A stretch of 17,883 nt of DNA from Verrucomicrobiota bacterium (GTDB lineage: Bacteria; Verrucomicrobiota; Verrucomicrobiae; Limisphaerales; UBA11358). The notes below the pieces were generated by a model, which saw only the letters and a list, made by a program, of their open reading frames with translations, was not told the origin of the DNA and searched no databases. Positions 13,286 to 17,883 of this stretch are shown here, in pieces (within the stretch, counting starts at the first letter, position 1; every line of letters begins with the position of its first letter). The DNA is taken from positions 1 to 17,883 of the forward strand of contig JACZKP010000028.1 of assembly GCA_014860005.1 (NCBI GenBank). Direction: 5' to 3'. A program made the position numbers and the translations under genes.

Positions 13286-14146
13286 ATGATTGTTTATCAC
13301 AACGGCCGGTGCCTGCCAAAGGAGGACGTCTGGCTCTCGCCGGATGATCGCGGCTTTCTTTTCGGTGACGGCGCCTATGAGGTTGTCCGGGCCAGCAAAG
13401 GCAGGCTCTTTCGCGCCGCTGCGCACTGGCAACGCCTTCAGCACAGTCTGTCGGCCATCGAAATCCAATGCCCGGAACCGGGGACGCTGGACCAGATCGC
13501 AGCCGCATTGTTGGAACAGAATCAACTACGGACCGCTGAGGCCACGGTTTATCTGCAAGTCACGCGGGGGGTTGCCCCGCGTAAACATGCGTATCCCCAA
13601 CCGCCGGTGATGGCCACCGTGTATGGATTCGCCGCGCCATTCGCGCCGCCACGCGAGAAGTGCCGGACCGGCGTCCGGGTAATCACCCTTCCCGATCTCC
13701 GCTGGGCGCGGTGCGATCTCAAGGTGATTTCTCTCCTGCCAAATGTCATGGCCAACCAGCAGGCGCAAGCCGCCGGCGCACAAGAGGCGATCTTTATCCG
13801 CGACGGCGTGATTACGGAAGGATCGCACACGAACTTCGCCGCCGTGCGCGAAGGCGCCCTCTGGACGCACCCCGAAAGCCAGCTCATTCTCAGCGGCATC
13901 ACCCGCCGCACCGTGCACGAACTGTGCCGCGAACTGCAAATCCCCATTCAGGAAATCCCCATCCGCGAAGCCGAACTCGGCGCGGTGGAGGAAGCAATGT
14001 TGCTGGGGACAACCAGCGACGTCATGCCCGTCGTCCGCGTCAATGACCAGCAAATCGGCGACGGGCGACCCGGCCCAGTGACACGCCGTCTGCAGGACGC
14101 ATTTCAAAGCTTGTTCACGCGCGAAACCAGCGTAGTCAGCCGATAA
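13286..14146 (+). CDS. Class IV aminotransferase, D-amino acid transaminase-like
   Basis: This PLP-dependent fold-type IV enzyme has 286 residues, close to the usual 275-290. MIVYHNGRCLPKEDVWLSPD and DRGFLFGDGAYEVVR are the typical N-terminal motifs; K146 in CDLKVISLLPNVMANQQA is the expected PLP lysine; ITEGSHTNFA (176-185) contains the conserved glutamate that contacts the PLP pyridine ring; the end carries LLGTTSDVMPVVRVNDQQIG. The EGSHTN and DLK..SLLPNV forms suggest a D-amino acid transaminase making D-glutamate or D-alanine rather than the branched-chain type, but 4-amino-4-deoxychorismate lyase or another class IV member cannot be excluded. ATG at 13286 is chosen because the frame further upstream is repeat-derived. 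It is convergent with trxB. Confidence 0.82.
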   Translation: MIVYHNGRCLPKEDVWLSPDDRGFLFGDGAYEVVRASKGRLFRAAAHWQRLQHSLSAIEIQCPEPGTLDQIAAALLEQNQLRTAEATVYLQVTRGVAPRKHAYPQPPVMATVYGFAAPFAPPREKCRTGVRVITLPDLRWARCDLKVISLLPNVMANQQAQAAGAQEAIFIRDGVITEGSHTNFAAVREGALWTHPESQLILSGITRRTVHELCRELQIPIQEIPIREAELGAVEEAMLLGTTSDVMPVVRVNDQQIGDGRPGPVTRRLQDAFQSLFTRETSVVSR

Positions 14147-14236
14147 GGCTGCCTATCAGCAACTCGCCCCATCGCAAGACCCAGAGGGCAATGGCTCGTT
14201 ATTCTCCGGCGCCACGGCAGCGGGAACCCGGCTTGC

Positions 14237-15166
14237 TTATTGGCTCAACGCAGCCAGATGACGTTCCGCTTCAATCGCCGCCGCGCACCCCATGCCGGCA
14301 GCGGTGATCGCCTGGCGATAAACGTGGTCAGCGCAGTCCCCCGCCACAAAAACACCGGGCACATTTGTGGACGCGCCTTGCTTGGGGACGACATAGCCAT
14401 TTTCGTCCAGATCAATCTGGTCCTTGAAGATTTGCGTGTTGGGCACGTGGCCGATGGCAACGAACACACCCGCGCAGTCAATGACACTGTCGGCATTCGA
14501 TTTCACGTTCTTCACGCGCACACCGGTGACCTTGTCCTGCTGCACATCGAGCACCTCGGTCACTACCGAATCCCACACCGGCTTGATCTTGGGATTTGCC
14601 AGCGCCCGTTCCGCCATGATCTTTGAGGCGCGCAAGGTGTCCCGGCGGTGAATGAGATGAACCACCGAACCAAAGCGGGTGAGATAGGTGGCTTCCTCGC
14701 AAGCGGAATCGCCGCCGCCTACAACCACGAGTGGTTGATTGCGAAACATCGGCAGCGCGCCGTCGCACGTCGCACAGTAGGTCACGCCCTTGTTCTCCAA
14801 CTGGTGCTCGCTCTCCAATCCCAGGTGCCGATGACTTGCTCCGGTGGCGATGATGACCGTCCTGGTTTCCACCGGTTCACCATCCACAGTTAGCACGTAG
14901 GGTTGCTTGGAAAAATCAGCGCTTTCCACCGTGCCAAAGCTGGTCTTGGCGCCAAAACGTTCCGCCTGCTTTTGCATCCGCGTCATCAGTTCAAAACCGT
15001 CCACGCCCTCGGGAAAACCCGGAAAGTTTTCCACAATCGTGGTGGTGGTAAGCAGTCCTCCCGGCTGAATGCCGGTCAGCACCAGCGGCTGAAGACCGGC
15101 ACGGGCGGTGTACAAAGCCGCGGTCCAACCCGCGCAACCGGAACCAATAATGACAACGTTTTCCAT
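14237..15166 (-). CDS. trxB: Thioredoxin reductase
   Basis: TrxB passes electrons from NADPH through FAD to thioredoxin in the cytoplasm. The 309-residue length is normal. GSGCAGWTAALYTARAGL (8-25) is the FAD loop; TGIQPGGLLTTTTIVENFPG follows; VTYCATCDGALP (128-139) carries the redox pair C131 and C134; VVVGGGDSACEEATYL (147-162) is the NADPH loop; VFVAIGHVPNTQIF and VFVAGDCADHVYRQAITAAG complete the enzyme. ATG at 15166 is chosen since MENVVIIGSG is the normal start; a TTG at 15199 would add 11 residues. It follows the antiporter gene by 39 bp on the same strand, so the two may be co-transcribed. No thioredoxin gene is in the window. Confidence 0.95.
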   Translation of the reverse strand: MENVVIIGSGCAGWTAALYTARAGLQPLVLTGIQPGGLLTTTTIVENFPGFPEGVDGFELMTRMQKQAERFGAKTSFGTVESADFSKQPYVLTVDGEPVETRTVIIATGASHRHLGLESEHQLENKGVTYCATCDGALPMFRNQPLVVVGGGDSACEEATYLTRFGSVVHLIHRRDTLRASKIMAERALANPKIKPVWDSVVTEVLDVQQDKVTGVRVKNVKSNADSVIDCAGVFVAIGHVPNTQIFKDQIDLDENGYVVPKQGASTNVPGVFVAGDCADHVYRQAITAAGMGCAAAIEAERHLAALSQ

Positions 15167-15205
15167 AGGGCGCGCAAGGTAGATTTGCAGGAGCGCCAAG
15201 GCAAG

Positions 15206-16480
15206 CTACGAGTGCCGCACGCCACCCTCCGGTCGCAATTCCTTGGGCAGCCACCAGCGCAGCAACGGTTCCGTCATCGCCGTCGTCAGCAGGGCCATGA
15301 TGACCAGCATTGTGAACAGCTCGCGATTCAACAGCTTCAGATCGAGGCCGATGTTGATGGCCACGAGCGCCATCAGGGCCCGGGTGTTCATGAGCGCCGC
15401 AATGCACCCAGCCTCACGATGGCTCTGCCCCGTCAAGCGCGCCCCCAGATAACAACCGCCCAGCTTGCCCGCAACCGCCGCCGCCAGTACCAAGGCGCAA
15501 CCCAGCCAGGCGAGGCCGGTTTTTAAAGCGCCAATTTCTGTATTCAGTCCCGTGTTGGTGAAAAAAATTGGCACCATCGCCACGATGACGAATTCGGAGA
15601 AACGATCCCGCCAAGCTTTCACCAGGTCCACCTGCTGATGCAGCGAGACCCCCAGCAGGAACGCGCCGAAGATGGCAAAGACACCGAGGCGATTGCTGAC
15701 CAGGCAACATCCGAACAGCACCAGCAACAGCAACGTGAGATAGGAGGCGGACATTCCCGCGTACTGATTCTTCGCCTGACTCCGCACCCACACGCGGCGC
15801 AGCCACGGGCCGACCAGCTTTTGCAGAATCAGGAAAAACCCGATCACGCCGATCACCTGGGCAAGCAGTTTCCAACCGTCAAAGCCGGAACTCACCAACG
15901 CCGTCGCCAGGGCGAGCAGTATCCAACCTGTCACGTCGTCAATTGCCGCCGCGCTGATGCCCATGGCGCCGATGGCGGTGCGCTCGAGTTTCATTTCGAG
16001 CAATATCCGGCCCATGATGGGCAGCGCGGAAATTGAAAGCGCGATGCAAAAAAACAGTTGAAACCCAAATTGCGGAAGCGTGGGCGCAAAGTTGCGATGC
16101 AGCCACGGGCCAATCGCCAGTCCGCACAGAAACGGCACCACAATTCCCGTCACGGACACCGCCGTCACGGTGCGCGAACGGCTGCGCAAATGGCCGTAAT
16201 CGAATTCCATTCCAACCTGAAACAACAGGAGAATCAAACCCAGCTTGCCGAGCAATTGCAGCGACTGTTGGGTCTCCGCCGGAAAGAGCACCGGCCAGTC
16301 CGCCGGCCAGATTGCCCCGATCACCGACGGGCCAAGCAGAATGCCTGCAAGAATTTCGCCCACGGCCAGCGGCTGGCCGAGCTTCTTTCCCAGGCGACCA
16401 AACACCCAGGCGGCCGCAATGATGATCATCCATTGCAGCAAAACGAGCTTGGCATGGTCCTCGATGGCGGTGGGATTCAT
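15206..16480 (-). CDS. CPA2-type cation:proton antiporter
   Basis: This inner-membrane protein of about 424 residues has roughly twelve hydrophobic segments. The N-terminal part has LGQPLAVGEILAGILLGPSV, the signature of KefB/NapA-like antiporters, followed by LGKLGLILLLFQVGMEFDYG. The transport core has SISALPIMGRILLEMKL and GISAAAIDDVTGWILLAL, where the adjacent aspartates of AAIDDV probably bind the ion. PIFFTNTGLNTEIGAL and the C-terminal MNTRALMALVAINIGLDL are also typical. No RCK/TrkA-N regulatory domain follows, unlike KefB/KefC. Na+ or K+ exchange for H+ is expected, the ion being unknown. ATG at 16480 is chosen; a TTG at 16525 is an in-frame alternative. trxB lies 39 bp downstream. 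Confidence 0.9.
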   Translation of the reverse strand: MNPTAIEDHAKLVLLQWMIIIAAAWVFGRLGKKLGQPLAVGEILAGILLGPSVIGAIWPADWPVLFPAETQQSLQLLGKLGLILLLFQVGMEFDYGHLRSRSRTVTAVSVTGIVVPFLCGLAIGPWLHRNFAPTLPQFGFQLFFCIALSISALPIMGRILLEMKLERTAIGAMGISAAAIDDVTGWILLALATALVSSGFDGWKLLAQVIGVIGFFLILQKLVGPWLRRVWVRSQAKNQYAGMSASYLTLLLLVLFGCCLVSNRLGVFAIFGAFLLGVSLHQQVDLVKAWRDRFSEFVIVAMVPIFFTNTGLNTEIGALKTGLAWLGCALVLAAAVAGKLGGCYLGARLTGQSHREAGCIAALMNTRALMALVAINIGLDLKLLNRELFTMLVIMALLTTAMTEPLLRWWLPKELRPEGGVRHS

Positions 16481-16503
16481 GAGTTCGGCTGGCCGGGAGA
16501 TAA

Positions 16504-16758
16504 TCTGGGACAGGAAATGAAGCAAGGCGGAAAAATAAAGAAGGAGCGGCCATACGAATCGGTTCGCTTCTACGCCAAGCCACGAAACGCTTCGTTGAAG
16601 CGCTGGTGAACCTGGTCGCCTCCGTCACCACCACCATCACCAAACCCTACAAATGGAAATCTCTGTCAGCCGGCGGGTTCTTTCTCTGCGAGAGTGTCGA
16701 AATCCGTGAAAATGCGATTACATCAATTAAATCCGTAACCACTGACTGGTTCATTTAA
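16504..16758 (+). pseudogene. Orphan coding-like fragment of unknown origin
   Basis: A plus-strand frame is open from after a TAA at 16501-16503 to a TAA at 16756-16758 (84 codons). It gives IRIGSLLRQATKRFVEALVN, then LVASVTTTITKPYKWKSLSA and GGFFLCESVEIREN. It has no ATG; a GTG at 16606 would give 50 residues. The composition is protein-like, and it looks like the C-terminal piece of a lost gene; a transposase tail is one guess from vague memory of similar ends, not supported by any motif. It fills most of the 330-bp space between the antiporter and the next gene. Confidence 0.3.
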
Positions 16759-16810
16759 GCCGTTTGAGCAACAGCCATCGTTGCCCAGCACGGGAACAAC
16801 ATCGCCGCGA

Positions 16811-16996
16811 TTAAAGCTGGTCATAGTCTAGTTCTGGGGCTGGTCCAAGCTCTGCCCACGTGTCCGCCACTACACTTTCCATTGGGGCTTCCGTCTCGCG
16901 TTGACGCTTCAGAAAATCGAGGTAATGCCGGAGTTCGCGGAGCACCGTCTCCGGCTGACGTTTGATTTCCTCAAGCAAGATTTCCTGTGTGCTCAT
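16811..16996 (-). CDS. DUF2281-type antitoxin-like protein, no toxin adjacent
   Basis: A short protein of 61 residues: MSTQEILLEEIKRQPETVLR followed by ELRHYLDFLKRQRETEA. The I..EI...PE.VL.ELRHYLDFLK pattern is that of DUF2281 proteins, many of which are encoded beside a PIN-domain toxin (VapBC-like) as its antitoxin. The C-terminal tail, ADTWAELGPAPELDYDQL, is acidic, as in toxin-binding tails. ATG at 16996 is chosen; ATG at 17056 in the same frame would add 20 residues of unlikely sequence. No PIN toxin or other partner gene is found on either side, so it is an orphan antitoxin or a stand-alone protein. No clear ribosome site. Confidence 0.6.
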   Translation of the reverse strand: MSTQEILLEEIKRQPETVLRELRHYLDFLKRQRETEAPMESVVADTWAELGPAPELDYDQL

Positions 16997-17059
16997 GCCG
17001 GAAAAATAGCCTGTCTTGCGAGCGAAGCAACGCGATTTCCGCAGCGAATCCGGCATCGT

Positions 17060-17224
17060 TCAGCCCGGCGGGACCGGCAGGTTGCCCGTGTCACCGGCCA
17101 ATTGAAGCAACGAGTCTGTCACGCTGCCGCCCTCGTCCAGTTGACGAAGGTGTAGCCGCTGTTGGCCGTCGCCGCTCACATCCGCGAACTGCTCGCCGGA
17201 CGAGGTGACTCGCGGATTGCAATT
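17060..17224 (-). pseudogene. Decayed InlB-type (GYTFVNWT) repeat domain fragment
   Basis: Just after the stop of the RCC1/Ig protein, in the same frame, an open stretch runs to a TGA at 17062-17060 and contains DEGGSVTDS. In a neighbouring frame the stretch 17135-17178 reads ATANSGYTFVNWT, the signature of bacterial InlB B-repeats of surface proteins. Deleting one G after GTGAGC and adding one base before GAGGGC would join them into VSATANSGYTFVNWTEGGS. So this seems to be a repeat domain broken by a +1 and a compensating -1 shift, left without a start codon. Confidence 0.45.
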
Positions 17225-17883
17225 CTATTGGACGCGGACACGGTAAAGCCGACTTAACCCGGTGGCTCCGGTGTCTTGCAAATCAATAGTTCCCCCTGTG
17301 CCGCCAACCGTTTGAACAACCGTCCAGTTTCCCTCGTTCAACGAGTTCTTGAATTCCAAGACATAGTTGAAGCCGATTTGCGACGACAGGGAAAGCGTGA
17401 AAGTCGTTCCTGTCAAACGGGGATTGGTGAGCGCCGGTCGCGAGGGCGCTGCCACAATGAGATGTGCCTCGGAACTCGTAACGCTGCCGACGGCGTTCGA
17501 CACGAGAACGGAATAAGCGCCAGTGTCTCCGAAGAGAGTATTTGCACGCGTGTAGCTGTTAGATGTGGCTCCCGCGATATTGGTCCCGTTCAACTGCCAT
17601 TGATAAGTGAGCGGTTGCGCGCCCACCGCCAAAACCGTCAAGCTCACGGCCTCGCCATGCGCGACCGTGCGGCTGAACGGTTGAACCGTAATCACCGGCG
17701 CGCCGTTGCCCAAGAGCGCCAGACTGTGATTCCACCCCGCGGCAATGCCCACCACGTTGGTGGCAGTCGGCGGAACCGTCGCCAGCCCGAAGCCATTGGT
17801 GCCCCAACTAACCACCGTGCCATCGGCGCGGAGGGCCAGATTGTGATAAGCACCCGCGGCAATGGCGACCACGTTGCTCGCCG
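17225..17883 (-). CDS. C-terminal part of an RCC1/Ig-like surface protein, cut by the window edge
   Basis: The frame is open through the right edge, so the N-terminus is outside the window. The visible 219 or so residues start with RCC1-type repeats (VVAIAAGAYHNLALRADGTV VSWG, then VVGIAAGWNHSLAL), a beta-propeller. Next comes an Ig-like domain beginning APVITVQPFSRTVAHGEAVS with the core YQWQLNGTNIAGATSNSYTR and GAYSVLVSNAVGSV, then a C-terminal beta module with FNYVLEFKNSLNEGNWTVVQ and GLSRLYRVRVQ, a common end of Verrucomicrobial secreted proteins. The likely site is the outer surface or outside the cell; ligand unknown. The stop TAG is at 17225-17227, followed by the decayed repeat fragment. 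Confidence 0.85.
   Translation of the reverse strand, partial: ASNVVAIAAGAYHNLALRADGTVVSWGTNGFGLATVPPTATNVVGIAAGWNHSLALLGNGAPVITVQPFSRTVAHGEAVSLTVLAVGAQPLTYQWQLNGTNIAGATSNSYTRANTLFGDTGAYSVLVSNAVGSVTSSEAHLIVAAPSRPALTNPRLTGTTFTLSLSSQIGFNYVLEFKNSLNEGNWTVVQTVGGTGGTIDLQDTGATGLSRLYRVRVQ

Noticed and set aside
14147..14236. Possible terminator between the convergent aminotransferase and trxB
   Set aside because: The only pairing (GATAAGGC/GCCTATC) has a two-base loop and no T-run, and overlaps the stop codon.
1..17883. tRNA or rRNA genes
   Set aside because: No rRNA-like stretch or tRNA cloverleaf was noticed in the spacers by eye; a covariance search was not possible.

Overview
The window looks like chromosomal DNA of a GC-rich Verrucomicrobiota bacterium, probably of the Pedosphaera/Limisphaerales type. 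This is inferred from the style of the proteins (an RCC1/Ig-like surface protein, a prepilin peptidase with a large cytoplasmic insert, small unrecognised membrane proteins), from many starts without a Shine-Dalgarno sequence, and above all from several families of short palindromic repeats whose translations (SSRREEA, VGQASRLSP, VGNLRY, GTGVSPV) I associate with that group from memory. No database search was possible.

Layout. At 1-39 (-) lies the very start of a gene with a dinucleotide-binding motif, cut by the window edge. At 256-630 (-) is a small unrecognised protein with a strong ribosome binding site. From 5575 down to 716 (-) runs a compact unit: purM, then 8 bp later a single-chain Eco57I-like restriction-modification enzyme, then a DUF6883-type and a DUF4926-type protein, the last two each joined to the gene before by a 4-bp ATGA overlap. 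An MFS transporter (5769-7286, -) is divergent from a membrane-anchored LysM protein (7429-8799, +), which is followed by dtd (8826-9278, +). Three small envelope or hypothetical genes lie on the minus strand (9349-10675, one BamE/SmpA-like). Then come aroE overlapping a prepilin peptidase gene (10892-12929, +), a repeat-filled spacer, and a D-amino-acid-transaminase-like gene (13286-14146, +). On the minus strand follow a CPA2 antiporter and trxB (16480 to 14237), a DUF2281-type antitoxin-like gene, a decayed InlB-type repeat fragment, and the C-terminus of an RCC1/Ig-like protein that runs off the right edge.

Most genes are housekeeping: purine synthesis, the shikimate pathway, D-aminoacyl-tRNA quality control, thioredoxin reduction, ion antiport and type IV pilin processing. 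The accessory part is the restriction-modification block downstream of purM.

The most notable signal is a set of unrelated short inverted-repeat elements (about 60-130 bp). At least four sit inside coding sequence and keep the frame open: three in the restriction-modification gene, between methyltransferase motifs X and IV, and one in purM just before the conserved AHITGGG motif. They add about 24-35 residues each. Other families lie in the spacer at 12968-13231. This resembles, by analogy, the Rickettsia palindromic elements that insert in frame into protein genes, but here several sequence families have used the same genes.
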